A DNA stretch of 64,000 nt from Chryseobacterium aquaeductus (GTDB taxonomy: Bacteria > Bacteroidota > Bacteroidia > Flavobacteriales > Weeksellaceae), in assembly GCF_905175375.1 (NCBI RefSeq), contig NZ_CAJIMS010000001.1:2976001-3040000 (forward strand), read 5' to 3'. The notes beneath the pieces are model-generated. The model had not been told where the DNA came from. It ran no database searches and saw only the letters and a list, made by a program, of their open reading frames with translations. Numbering within the stretch: the first letter of the stretch is position 1; each line of letters opens with the position of its first letter. Both the position numbers and the translations under genes were made by a program. Below, piece by piece: positions 43,748 through 52,656 of this stretch.

Positions 43748-45952
43748 TTGAAAAAACTAATTTTACCACTGAGCCTCATGGTTCCGATGTTAGTCTTCTC
43801 CCAAAATAAAAAGAGAGATACTGCAAGAACAACTGATATTGAGGAAGTCGTTTTCCAGAAAAAAGTAGTTGGAAGTACGAACGACCTTACCACTGTAAAA
43901 ATATCTGCAAAAGATGCTCAGAATGTCGCAAGCATTTCCGGAGGTATCGAAGGAATTATTAAAACATTACCTTCTGTAAACTCAAATACAGAGCTGTCTT
44001 CGCAATATATGGTGCGTGGTGGAAACTATGACGAAAACCTCATCTACATCAATGATATTGAAATTTACAGACCATTTCTGATCAGAAATTCTCAACAGGA
44101 AGGTTTAAGTATCATCAATCCTGATATGGTTTCTACGGTGAATTTTTCTGCAGGAGGTTTTGAGCCCAGATATGGTGATAAAATGTCTTCGGCATTAAAT
44201 ATTTATTACCGTGAACCAGAAAAATTTGAAATTTCGGGAGAGGCAAGTTTAATTGGTGGTAGATTAACAACTGGTTTAGCTTCAAAAAATAAAAAATTAA
44301 CGGCTTTATTTTCAGGGAGATATAGAAATACAAATCTTGTATTAAATACTTTGAATGAAGATACTGACTTTAACCCGGTATATTATGATTTTCAGACCTA
44401 TCTGAATTATCATGTGAGCGATAAGTTTACGATGTCATTCATTGGATATTACTCAAAGAATGACTACGAAATGTTTCCGAAAGAGCGAACTGTTGACTTC
44501 GGATCTTTACAAAGACCCATCAATCTTTCTGTTTTTTATAATGGTAAAGAAAACGACCAGTACAAAAACATGATGGGAACGTTTTCTATGAATTATAAAC
44601 CATCCGATAAATGGAGGTTTACTTTAGATAGTTTTGCATATCAAAACAGAGAAAAAGAGTATTACACGATCGCTTCAAGTTATATATTACAAACCTTTGA
44701 TCCCATCACAGGAAGCCCCGTTACATCGTATGATATTGGCGGACAGATAGAGCACGCACGTAATGACTTGTTTGTAAAAACGTATGGAACGCAGTTCAGA
44801 ACCCGTTTTTCTCCGAATGTAAATACCGATATTGAAGTTGGTTTTAAATTTGAAAAAGAGAATCTTAGCGATCTTACCAATGAATATAAATTGGTAGACT
44901 CGTCGGGTTACAGCATTCCGCATCCTGTGGATGACCCGAGATTTCCGGATGCTTCAGAGTTAGATTTGTTTTACAGTATTCAAGGTAATAATCATATTGA
45001 GCCAACAAGATTATCGGCCTACGCACAATATTCTCAAAAGTTTTATTGGGGCTCTAGCAAGATTTTTGTTAATGCAGGTGCGAGAGTTGCACATTGGAGT
45101 TTTAATGATGAAACGATATTCTCACCAAGAGCGCAGTTTGCTATAAAACCGGAATGGAACACAGATATGTTGTTCAGACTTTCCGGTGGTATTTATTATC
45201 AAGCTCCTTTTTACAAAGAGATAAAAGATTTGAACGGAAATTTTAATTCTAATATAAAATCTCAGCGTTCGATCCAGGCAATTCTTGCCAATGATTTTGA
45301 ATTTGAGTTTGATAATCGTCCTTTTAAATTAACTACCGAAGCGTATTACAAGAAAATGGATAATCTGATTCCTTATTATATGGATAATGTGAGAATCAGA
45401 TATTCAGGTAAAAATAATGCATCAGGATACGCTTATGGTGTAGATACCAGATTATTTGGGGAGTTTGTTCCTGGAGTAGATTCTTGGTTGTCTGCAAGTT
45501 ATGCAAGGATCTTCGAAAATATTGATGGGAGAGGAGATATTCCGAGACCAACAGATCAGAGATTCAGATTTGCCATGTTTTATCAGGATTATATGCCAAG
45601 ATTTCCGCAGATGCGAGTGAATCTTACCTTAACATATGCGATGGGATTGCCAAATGGTGCGCCTGTTTTCACAGATCCTTATCAGTATCAGAAAACTCTG
45701 CCGTCTTACAAGAGAGTAGATTTAGGACTTTCTTATGCATTCGTGGATGCTAAAGAAAAAAAGCAAACCTATGGTTTTTTGAGTAATTTTGAAGAATTAA
45801 CTTTGGGAGTTCAGGTTTTCAATGCCTTTAATATCAATAATACCGTTGCCAATCAATGGATTACAGATGCAAATAGTAGCATCATGTATCCGGTTCCTGT
45901 ACGTTTAACAGGAAGATTCTTTAATGTGAAATTGGAATTTAAAATAAAATAG
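43748..45952 (+). CDS. TonB-dependent outer-membrane receptor, plug and barrel without N-terminal extension
   Basis: The 734-residue protein starts at TTG, giving signal KKLILPLSLMVPMLVFSQ. A TonB-box-like DIEEVVFQKKVV lies at about 29-40, followed by a plug (SISGGIEGIIKTLPSVN, SQYMVRGGNYDENLIYINDIEIY) and a beta barrel ending in the terminal strand GRFFNVKLEFKIK. The CarboxypepD-like N-terminal domain common in Bacteroidetes receptors is missing. The ligand is unknown. No SusD partner gene is adjacent, so it is unlikely to belong to a polysaccharide utilisation locus. Confidence 0.87.
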   Translation: MKKLILPLSLMVPMLVFSQNKKRDTARTTDIEEVVFQKKVVGSTNDLTTVKISAKDAQNVASISGGIEGIIKTLPSVNSNTELSSQYMVRGGNYDENLIYINDIEIYRPFLIRNSQQEGLSIINPDMVSTVNFSAGGFEPRYGDKMSSALNIYYREPEKFEISGEASLIGGRLTTGLASKNKKLTALFSGRYRNTNLVLNTLNEDTDFNPVYYDFQTYLNYHVSDKFTMSFIGYYSKNDYEMFPKERTVDFGSLQRPINLSVFYNGKENDQYKNMMGTFSMNYKPSDKWRFTLDSFAYQNREKEYYTIASSYILQTFDPITGSPVTSYDIGGQIEHARNDLFVKTYGTQFRTRFSPNVNTDIEVGFKFEKENLSDLTNEYKLVDSSGYSIPHPVDDPRFPDASELDLFYSIQGNNHIEPTRLSAYAQYSQKFYWGSSKIFVNAGARVAHWSFNDETIFSPRAQFAIKPEWNTDMLFRLSGGIYYQAPFYKEIKDLNGNFNSNIKSQRSIQAILANDFEFEFDNRPFKLTTEAYYKKMDNLIPYYMDNVRIRYSGKNNASGYAYGVDTRLFGEFVPGVDSWLSASYARIFENIDGRGDIPRPTDQRFRFAMFYQDYMPRFPQMRVNLTLTYAMGLPNGAPVFTDPYQYQKTLPSYKRVDLGLSYAFVDAKEKKQTYGFLSNFEELTLGVQVFNAFNINNTVANQWITDANSSIMYPVPVRLTGRFFNVKLEFKIK

Positions 45953-45959
45953 GAAAGAT

Positions 45960-45976
45960 GCCACGAATGCACGAAT
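45960..45976 (+). repeat. GCCACGAATGCACGAAT repeat
   Basis: Third copy of the GCCACGAAT element in the window, directly after the receptor gene's stop; the others are at 42697 and 42775. Confidence 0.55.
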
Positions 45977-46023
45977 ATTTTTAATTTTGTAATTATATAA
46001 GTGACAAACTAAAAATTAAAAAA

Positions 46024-46497
46024 ATGAAAAAATATATCAGTACCTTTCTATTCTCAATGTTAGCTTTAGTCTCGTTGAATGCTCAGAAAAAATCAAATCC
46101 ACAATTATTGAAATTGTATCGGAATTATCTTTCAATAAAATCATCGTTAGCATCTGACGATCATAAAAAAACATCTACAGCTGCAGAAGAATTTTTAAAA
46201 ACTGCGTCAACAATCAATTCAAAAGTAATCAATGAAAAGAATTTGCTTTCAATAAAAACTGATGCAAAATCTATTTCTCAAGCGAAAACAATTGATGCTC
46301 AGAGAAAATCATTTTACAAATTATCTGATGTGATGATTGATTTGGCAAAAGAAAATAAAGTTTCTGACAAAACTATCTTCGTGCAGTATTGTCCAATGGC
46401 AAAGGGAAGTTGGCTAAGCAACGAAAAACAAATTGTAAATCCTTACTACGGAAAATCGATGCTTGATTGCGGTTCTGTAAAATCTGAAATTAAATAA
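46024..46497 (+). CDS. DUF3347 secreted protein
   Basis: The 157-residue protein has a signal peptide (1-20, ending SLNAQ) and an all-helical mature part. Its C-terminal signature, QYCPMAKGSWLSNEKQIVNPYYGKSMLDCG, contains Cys, Met and a second Cys. It matches the DUF3347 domain found alone or at the end of CusB-like efflux adaptors and linked to copper or other soft-metal handling. Metal binding is inferred from the Cys/Met residues. It is monocistronic with a terminator. Confidence 0.85.
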   Translation: MKKYISTFLFSMLALVSLNAQKKSNPQLLKLYRNYLSIKSSLASDDHKKTSTAAEEFLKTASTINSKVINEKNLLSIKTDAKSISQAKTIDAQRKSFYKLSDVMIDLAKENKVSDKTIFVQYCPMAKGSWLSNEKQIVNPYYGKSMLDCGSVKSEIK

Positions 46498-46520
46498 AAT
46501 TTAATTAAAATTAAAAATAC

Positions 46521-46547
46521 AAAAGAAACTCAATTGGGGTTTCTTTT
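46521..46547 (+). terminator. Terminator of the DUF3347 gene
   Basis: An eleven-base-pair stem with a G-U pair (46521-46531 with 46537-46547) and loop AATTG is followed by Ts. Confidence 0.8.
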
Positions 46548-46631
46548 TTTATTCGGAGAAAAATCAGATATTTTACAGAAGTACATTTTTAATTCTGAAT
46601 TCAAATACACCTACCGTTGCAAGAATTTTTC

Positions 46632-46639
46632 TATCTTTG
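46632..46639 (+). promoter_or_regulatory. Probable -7 box of the SulP transporter gene
   Basis: TATCTTTG fits TAnnTTTG exactly. It lies 175 bases before the ATG at 46815, so the transcript has a long leader. Confidence 0.5.
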
Positions 46640-46814
46640 TGACTTCTTATGAAAAAATCAAGCACTACAACTTCGCAAATCACACCGCCTTGATTTCAGG
46701 CTGATTATATTCGCAGATCCAATTTTTTGGAGCAACTTCTCGTACGATTTTATCACTTACTAATAATTTATTTCCCAAAGATTTATTGCGGGATTTTATA
46801 TATCATTTACTTTT
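46640..46814 (+). other. Long 5' leader of the SulP gene with a 14-residue open frame
   Basis: After the -7 box comes an ATG at 46649 opening the frame MKKSSTTTSQITPP, which stops at 46691-46693. The next 120 bases hold no gene on either strand that I accept. The Thr/Ser-rich frame near the start of a long leader suggests attenuation or another RNA-level control, but I recognise no riboswitch class. Confidence 0.35.
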
Positions 46815-48347
46815 ATGGAAAACATGACAATGAGTTTTCAATCATTAAAAAATGTCAACTTCAAAACAGAAATATTAGCTGGGCTTACCGTTGCAATGAC
46901 GATGATTCCGGAGTCATTATCGTTTGCTATTTTAGCAGGTTTATCACCACTTACCGGACTTTATGCAGCTTTTTTAATGGGAATTGTCACTGCATTTCTT
47001 GGCGGTCGTCCCGGGATGGTTTCCGGTGGTGCAGGTGCTACTGTCGTAGTTTTGATCGCATTGGCAGCTACTCATGGTGTAGAATATTTATTCGCTGCCG
47101 TGGTTTTGGCAGGAATTATTCAGCTTCTTGTAGGTATTCTAAAATTAGGGAAATTTGTAAGATTAATTCCGCAACCTGTAATGTATGGTTTTCTGAATGG
47201 TCTTGCCATCATTATTTTTATGGCACAAGTTGCTCAGTTTGAAGTTGTCGAAAATGGAATAACTTCTTTTATGCAGGGCGCTTCGCTTTACACCATGGCA
47301 GGTTTGACGGCTCTGACTATTGGAATTGTGATCGTTTTTCCAAAAATAACGAAGGCGGTTCCAGCATCTTTAGTGGCAATAATTGTTGTATTTGCATTGG
47401 TTTATTTTTTAAATATTGACACTAAAAAGGTAATTGATATTGCCTCTGTGAGCGGTTCTTTACCTAAATTTCATATTCCGAATATTCCTTTTTCTGTAGA
47501 AACATTTAAAATTATATTTCCTTATGCTGCAATTATGGCCGGCGTAGGTTTGATAGAGTCTCTTTTAACCTTAAATATGGTTGACGAAATCACCAATACA
47601 AAAGGAAAATCAAACAAAGAGGCAATGGCACAGGGAGTTGCTAATATTACCAATGGCTTTTTTGGTGGCATGGGCGGCTGTGCGATGGTAGCGCAAACGT
47701 TGGTAAATATCGATGCCGGAGCCAGAACCAAAATTTCTGCAATTGTGGGAGCATCAACGATACTTATCATCATTTTGGTGGGAGGTTCAGTTATTGAGCA
47801 GATTCCTATGGCTGCACTTGTAGGTGTGATGATGATGGTTGCAATCGGGACATTTCAGTGGGCATCGTTCAAAATTATTACTAAAATGCCCAAATCTGAT
47901 ATTTTTGTAGGGATAACTGTCGCAGTGATTACAGTTTTACTTCATAACTTGGCATTAGCTGTTTTGATTGGGGTTATCATATCTGCATTGGTTTTTTCGT
48001 GGGATAGTGCCAAAAGAATCAGAGCAAGAAAATCGATCGACGCTGAAGGAAATAAAATTTATGATATTTACGGACCGTTATTTTTCGGAAGTACAACTAC
48101 TTTTACTGAGAAATTTGATGCCATCAACGATCCTGAAAAAATTATTATTGATTTCAAAGAATCCAGAATTGTAGATATGTCTGCTATTGAGGCTCTGAAA
48201 AAAATAATAGAGAAATATGAAAGCAATAATAAAACAGTGATTTTAAAACATTTGAGTGCAGACTGTATTACGCTATTAAAAAATGCAAGTGGTTTTATAG
48301 AAGTTAATATTGAAGAAGATCCTACTTACAAGGTTTTACCTGAGTAA
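46815..48347 (+). CDS. SulP (SLC26) family anion transporter with STAS domain
   Basis: The 510-residue protein has an inverted-repeat membrane domain of 14 spans, with the signatures GLTVAMTMIPESLSFAILAGLSPLTGLYAAFL and GRPGMVSGGAGATVVVLIALA. A C-terminal STAS domain covers about 425-505 (KIIIDFKESRIVDMSAIEALKKI). SulP proteins carry sulfate, bicarbonate or other anions, usually by sodium symport or exchange. The anion cannot be assigned; no sulfur-assimilation genes are adjacent. It faces rpoD across a terminator. Confidence 0.9.
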   Translation: MENMTMSFQSLKNVNFKTEILAGLTVAMTMIPESLSFAILAGLSPLTGLYAAFLMGIVTAFLGGRPGMVSGGAGATVVVLIALAATHGVEYLFAAVVLAGIIQLLVGILKLGKFVRLIPQPVMYGFLNGLAIIIFMAQVAQFEVVENGITSFMQGASLYTMAGLTALTIGIVIVFPKITKAVPASLVAIIVVFALVYFLNIDTKKVIDIASVSGSLPKFHIPNIPFSVETFKIIFPYAAIMAGVGLIESLLTLNMVDEITNTKGKSNKEAMAQGVANITNGFFGGMGGCAMVAQTLVNIDAGARTKISAIVGASTILIIILVGGSVIEQIPMAALVGVMMMVAIGTFQWASFKIITKMPKSDIFVGITVAVITVLLHNLALAVLIGVIISALVFSWDSAKRIRARKSIDAEGNKIYDIYGPLFFGSTTTFTEKFDAINDPEKIIIDFKESRIVDMSAIEALKKIIEKYESNNKTVILKHLSADCITLLKNASGFIEVNIEEDPTYKVLPE

Positions 48348-48374
48348 TTCTAAACGAATTTCAAATACAAAAAA

Positions 48375-48405
48375 AAGCGAAGCTTGAAAAATTCAAACTC
48401 CGCTT
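48375..48405 (-). terminator. Terminator of rpoD
   Basis: In the minus direction a 14-base-pair stem with two G-U pairs (48392-48405 with 48375-48388) closes loop TTT and runs into a T tract. It may also stop the convergent SulP transcript. Confidence 0.8.
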
Positions 48406-48410
48406 AATAA

Positions 48411-49277
48411 TTATTTACCTAAATAAGACTTCAAAATCTTACTTCTGGTATTGTGTTTCAGCCTTTTGATCGCTTTTTCTTTGATCTGACGAACTCTTTC
48501 TCTTGTAAGATCAAAAGTTTCACCGATTTCTTCCAATGTCATTGGATGTTTACCGTTCAGTCCGAAATATAATCTTACCAAATCTGCTTCTCTTGGCGTC
48601 AGTGTGTTTAATGCTCTTTCAATTTCAATCTGAAGAGATTCAAGCATCAAGTCTTTATCCGGGCTTGGAGATTCACCTGAACGCAATACGTCATACAAGT
48701 TAGAATCTTCACCTTCTACCAACGGAGCATCCATCGACAAGTGTCTTCCGGAGTTCTTCATTGATTCTTTGATGTCTTCTTCACTCATGTCAAGAACTTC
48801 AGCCAACTCTTCCGGAGAAGGTGGTCTTTCGTTTTCTTGTTCAAGGTGAGCGTATGCTTTATTGATTTTGTTGATCGAACCAATTTTGTTCAGTGGTAAT
48901 CTTACAATTCTCGATTGTTCTGCCAAAGCTTGTAAAATCGACTGACGAATCCACCATACGGCGTAAGAGATAAATTTAAAACCTCTTGTTTCGTCATATC
49001 TTTTTGCAGCTTTCATCAATCCTAGATTCCCTTCATTGATCAAATCGGGAAGAGAAAGTCCTTGATTTTGGTATTGCTTAGAAACTGAAACTACGAAACG
49101 AAGGTTGGCTTTGATCAATTTTTCCAACGCGACTCTATCGCCGGCGCGGATTTTTTGTGCCAAATCTACCTCTTCGTCTGCGGTAATCAATTCTACTTTA
49201 CCAATTTCCTGCAAATACTTGTCTAGTGAAGCGGTTTCCCTGTTGGTTACCTGCTTGGTTATTTTTAATTGTCTCAT
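48411..49277 (-). CDS. rpoD: Primary sigma factor RpoD (SigA)
   Basis: The 288-residue protein is the short housekeeping sigma of Bacteroidetes, lacking region 1.1. Region 1.2 is [23 protein letters not shown] and region 2 runs from [21 protein letters not shown] to [15 protein letters not shown] with an intact 2.4. Region 3 is [16 protein letters not shown], and the region 4 helix-turn-helix is [26 protein letters not shown]. Promoters for this sigma, with the TAnnTTTG box, are found throughout the window. A 392-base gap lies upstream. Confidence 0.97.
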   Translation of the reverse strand: MRQLKITKQVTNRETASLDKYLQEIGKVELITADEEVDLAQKIRAGDRVALEKLIKANLRFVVSVSKQYQNQGLSLPDLINEGNLGLMKAAKRYDETRGFKFISYAVWWIRQSILQALAEQSRIVRLPLNKIGSINKINKAYAHLEQENERPPSPEELAEVLDMSEEDIKESMKNSGRHLSMDAPLVEGEDSNLYDVLRSGESPSPDKDLMLESLQIEIERALNTLTPREADLVRLYFGLNGKHPMTLEEIGETFDLTRERVRQIKEKAIKRLKHNTRSKILKSYLGK

Positions 49278-49457
49278 TTATTTTATCTCAGAAATAGAGT
49301 TACAATATATTATACGTTTGAAACAACAAAAAGGTTACACTTGTTTGAATTATTTTTATTTAATTAAAATGATGTTCAGAATTTTGTTGTAAATTATCGC
49401 TCTTGTTTTTATAAATGAGAAATGATGCATTACTTTTTAGCCAAGTATTTTCAGTTA

Positions 49458-49582
49458 CGTCACTTCGAGTAGCTAGCTTTCAAAGAAAGCGTATCGAGAA
49501 GTTTGCGAATCAGAAGTCGTCTTTTGATTACAGGTTCTCGATACATTTCTAAGCTTTGCTTAGAAAAACACTCAAACTGACG
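49458..49582. repeat. Four-armed hairpin repeat element of 125 bases
   Basis: The ends CGTCACTTCGAGT (49458-49470) and ACTCAAACTGACG (49570-49582) pair with two mismatches. GTATCGAGAA (49491-49500) pairs exactly with TTCTCGATAC (49535-49544). Between them lie two side hairpins, GCTTTC-AAA-GAAAGC (49476-49490) and TAAGC-TTT-GCTTA (49550-49562). No open frame is inside. This is a REP- or MITE-like non-coding element. The rest of the 392-base gap (49278-49669) shows nothing recognised. Confidence 0.75.
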
Positions 49583-49669
49583 GAATGAAAAAAAGTGAAA
49601 CCGAAGTTCCACTTTATATTTTGAATTTAAAAAATTGAATTTTAAAACTCACTCATTCACCATTAGACT

Positions 49670-50461
49670 TTAAAAAAGATCATTCAACACTTTCGCCAAT
49701 CTCAAACCTCCGTACAGAAGCTGTCTTTCCATAGTATCATTGAATTTATATTGGTAGTCGTAACCCAATTTTGAACCGTCTGGTGTCTGTGCATATATTT
49801 TATTGGCAATCTGATGAGAATCATACAACCAGTTTTCTAATGTTCCGGATTGTATTTGCTTCACTTCATCCTGAGATTTAATATCTAAAAGTTTCGCATA
49901 TTCTGTGTAGCTGTATTTTTGAGAATCTACTAATTTTCCGTCCCAAACTGAGTGTAAATTTGTTTTATCTCCAAAATAAGTGACGTTTATTTTATTTCCT
50001 CCCAAATCTTCAGATCTTCCTGTGTGCATGGGCTGAGAAAGATCTCCCATCATGTGAATAAGGAAAATTAAAGCTATCTTTCTGTCTTTTTCAGAAGTTT
50101 TTTCGTCTTTAATCTGTGCAGATAAAGTTTTAATTTGAGAATAAAGACTGGCTCCGGACTGAGCTTTCAGGTTTCTTTCAAAAGCTGTAAAATCCGTTTG
50201 TGGATCGATGTTTACATAATGCCAGGTTGATGTCTCTTTCCAAACGCCTGTGGTGTCAGATTTTACGAAATCCGGCCAGTTTGCCCAGTAGGCAAGTCGT
50301 TCCTGACCCATCATTTTCTTAATCTCTCTTTTTGCTTTCCCGGAAAGATGGTTTTCTGCAATTTCTGCAATAATCCGATGACCTGTTAATCCCCAGGCGA
50401 AAGAATATACAGAGCTGGAGATGAATAATAAAAGCAGCATTTTAGAATAAATACTTTTCAT
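49670..50461 (-). CDS. Secreted S1/P1-type nuclease
   Basis: The 263-residue protein has a signal peptide (1-22). The mature chain begins WGLTGHR, whose N-terminal Trp and His are zinc ligands in this family. Further ligand motifs are ANWPDFV, STWHYVNI, FLIHMMGDLSQPMHTG, GGNKINVTYFG and NLHSVWD. Together they build the tri-zinc site of S1/P1 nucleases, which cut single-stranded DNA and RNA and release 3'-phosphate from nucleotides. It probably degrades extracellular nucleic acid for nutrition. It is divergent from the T6SS genes. Confidence 0.92.
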   Translation of the reverse strand: MKSIYSKMLLLLFISSSVYSFAWGLTGHRIIAEIAENHLSGKAKREIKKMMGQERLAYWANWPDFVKSDTTGVWKETSTWHYVNIDPQTDFTAFERNLKAQSGASLYSQIKTLSAQIKDEKTSEKDRKIALIFLIHMMGDLSQPMHTGRSEDLGGNKINVTYFGDKTNLHSVWDGKLVDSQKYSYTEYAKLLDIKSQDEVKQIQSGTLENWLYDSHQIANKIYAQTPDGSKLGYDYQYKFNDTMERQLLYGGLRLAKVLNDLF

Positions 50462-50485
50462 TTCTTTAATTATAATTTAGATTGG

Positions 50486-50493
50486 CAAAGATA
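50486..50493 (-). promoter_or_regulatory. Nuclease gene promoter, -7 box
   Basis: On the minus strand TATCTTTG fits TAnnTTTG and ends 24 bases before the ATG at 50461. Confidence 0.55.
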
Positions 50494-50641
50494 GGATACC
50501 GTTTTTAAATTCGTTGTAAAAAGGCTTTATTTTCTCTTACATTTTCTGTGTATTACATAGATTTAATCTTTGTTTTCTTTTAAATTAAAAAAATGTAAGT
50601 TTTAAATTTTTACTTCTTAGTTTCAAAATTTTATTCCTAAA

Positions 50642-50669
50642 TTGGATTGATAAAATTCTCGAATATTTG
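50642..50669 (+). promoter_or_regulatory. Probable promoter of the T6SS gene group
   Basis: TTG at 50642-50644, 17 bases, then AATATTTG at 50662-50669, one mismatch from TAnnTTTG. It overlaps the start of the open frame at 50647, which supports the later ATG at 50737 as translation start. Confidence 0.45.
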
Positions 50670-50736
50670 TACACTTTTCTCAAATTTTCAGAGATCATTT
50701 TTTTTACACCAACAACCAGAATCACAGATAATAAAT

Positions 50737-51678
50737 ATGTACGACAATAGTATTGTAAGTATGCATTATAATAAGTTGCAGACAGATTTTAAAGCAGAAG
50801 CAGTTGCGGTAAATCTTCTAAAATATCATCGAGCCGTAAGCAATATTTTTATTGAACGCATCGGGATTAATGACAGAGCTTATTTAAAAGACATCAAAAG
50901 TATTTCTAGTCAGTACCTTGGTTTTGACGAAGAAGTTCTTAGCATAAAAACTTACAGAGAAGGTATTTACGACTATTTACCTGAAGGAATTTTTCATCCT
51001 CCATCCCTCAATACATCCCGAAAAAACGTTGAAAATGTGGTCAACGAAATCAGAAAACAAAAAAAGGTAGAAGAAGATGCGAGAACTTTTTTCAGACCTT
51101 TTGAACTGGAGATTTTTTTTACAGAAATAAGTGCGTTGCTGAAAGAGTTTGATTTTGATCTGGCAAGCGAAACAGACTCTCTTCTTACGGTTTTTTCAGA
51201 ACTTTGGCCTGTTGTAAAGATGCTCGATAAAAAAAACGCCTATGTTTTTATTCATATTTTACCCTTTTTCCATCAGATACGTGGCGACAAAAAATGGTTT
51301 GAACGTTGTATGACTTCATTTTTGCAGGTGAATGTAGAAATCACTTTTACACCAAATGTGATCGACAGAGTAGAGGAGGAAGATGATTCTATATTATTAG
51401 GCAATTCAAGACTGGGTGTAACGTATATCCCAAGTGGTAAACACATGGATGGAGAAAGAAATTGGGTAGTCAATGTAGGTCCGATACCATATCATCAGGT
51501 GAATCAATATATTCCGGGGAATCCTTTCAGAAAAGTTCTTCAGGCTTTGTATGATTACTGTCTGCCTGTAAATGTAGACGTAGAAGAAAATTTTGTCACC
51601 GAAAAGAAAGAATATTCTTTTGTGCTGGAAGATGACGCAAGAAATTCCAGCAGATTGGGTTTCTCTACTTTTCTGTAA
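50737..51678 (+). CDS. T6SSiii baseplate-like protein, probable TssG
   Basis: The open frame begins at 50647, but its first 30 residues overlap the probable promoter, so the ATG at 50737 is preferred, giving 313 residues. The sequence shows IERIGINDRAYLKDIKSIS, then VLSIKTYREGIYDYLPEGIFHPPSL, a segment like that of TssG proteins of Bacteroidetes T6SSs, and later FFHQIRGDKKWFERCMTSFL. TssG joins TssF, TssE and TssK in the baseplate wedge. The call rests on this wording plus the neighbours, which look like TssN and TssK. No TssF, TssB, TssC or Hcp gene is in the window. Confidence 0.6.
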   Translation: MYDNSIVSMHYNKLQTDFKAEAVAVNLLKYHRAVSNIFIERIGINDRAYLKDIKSISSQYLGFDEEVLSIKTYREGIYDYLPEGIFHPPSLNTSRKNVENVVNEIRKQKKVEEDARTFFRPFELEIFFTEISALLKEFDFDLASETDSLLTVFSELWPVVKMLDKKNAYVFIHILPFFHQIRGDKKWFERCMTSFLQVNVEITFTPNVIDRVEEEDDSILLGNSRLGVTYIPSGKHMDGERNWVVNVGPIPYHQVNQYIPGNPFRKVLQALYDYCLPVNVDVEENFVTEKKEYSFVLEDDARNSSRLGFSTFL

Positions 51679-51731
51679 AATAATTTGTTATATTTACAAT
51701 CATCAATCATAATCATTATTAATTGAATTAA

Positions 51732-52631
51732 ATGGAATTTTCATCAGTAAAAGGTGTATTTTTAAGATATATTTTTGTGCCTTTGTTGGCGGTAATTATG
51801 ATGGTCATTCTTGGCGCTATCAGAAGAAATCAGCCGGCAATAAAAATCAGAGTAATCATCATTTATGTATTGCTGTGCAGTTTATGTCTGGCAATTCCCG
51901 GATTCTTCGGCTTTTCGGGTAATCTTTTTAATCCGTATTGGTATTTGATCTCACAGGTAATATATCTTCTGTTGGGGATCATTCACGTGAATCTGATGCA
52001 TCGGTATTTCAGAAAACATATTCAGTCATTCAGCTTAAGTGTTTTGTTTGAATCTGTGCTTACGTTAACGTGTGTTCTGTTAGGAGGTTATCTTTTTGTT
52101 CTAATATTTGGATGGGTTGGCAAAGGGCAGGGTTATCCCGTAATGTCTGCTACGAGTGCTATTATTTTCTTTGTACCGATGGTCTTTCATTATTGCTACA
52201 TCCAGCTAATCAGTATTCCTGTAGACATTTATAAAACGTGGAGATATTCTCCGGATCAAAAACCTCCAGATTTTGAAGGAGCCGATTTTGATCGATTGAT
52301 GGTGTTGAATGTAGAACTCAGCAAAAATCTGGAAGATGCCAACAGATTTAGAATAAAAGCGAAAACGTTACCAACCGGAGTCACCTTTGGAGACTGGTTT
52401 TTCCGTGTGGTAGACGATTACAATCACAAAAATCCGAAATCGATAATCTATCTTTCAAACGAAAACAAAGAATCTTATTACTGGATATTTTATACCAAAA
52501 AATCGTTTTTCAGTTTTAGAAAATATATAGATTTTGACCAGGATATTAACACCAATAATATTTCTGAAAATGAAGTGGTAATCTGTAAAAGGGTTATTCA
52601 GCACGAAGAGGAAGGAAGGAGATCATCATAA
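51732..52631 (+). CDS. T6SSiii membrane protein, probable TssN
   Basis: The 299-residue protein has about six membrane helices in residues 10-175 (first FLRYIFVPLLAVIMMVILGAI, later PYWYLISQVIYLLLGIIHVNL). A cytoplasmic C-terminal domain of about 115 residues follows (NVELSKNLEDANRFRIKAKTLP, FGDWFFRVVDDYN). This layout fits TssN, a component found only in the T6SSiii of Bacteroidetes and thought to replace part of the missing TssJLM envelope complex. It lies 53 bases after the tssG-like gene and 25 before the tssK-like gene. Confidence 0.6.
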   Translation: MEFSSVKGVFLRYIFVPLLAVIMMVILGAIRRNQPAIKIRVIIIYVLLCSLCLAIPGFFGFSGNLFNPYWYLISQVIYLLLGIIHVNLMHRYFRKHIQSFSLSVLFESVLTLTCVLLGGYLFVLIFGWVGKGQGYPVMSATSAIIFFVPMVFHYCYIQLISIPVDIYKTWRYSPDQKPPDFEGADFDRLMVLNVELSKNLEDANRFRIKAKTLPTGVTFGDWFFRVVDDYNHKNPKSIIYLSNENKESYYWIFYTKKSFFSFRKYIDFDQDINTNNISENEVVICKRVIQHEEEGRRSS

Positions 52632-52656
52632 TCACAAATTTTAAAAGTATTACAAT

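Noticed and set aside
46727..47242. 171-codon frame overlapping the start of the SulP gene
   Set aside because: The Cys/Arg/Tyr-rich translation is a frame shadow of the clearly recognisable SulP N terminus; codon use is wrong for this genome.
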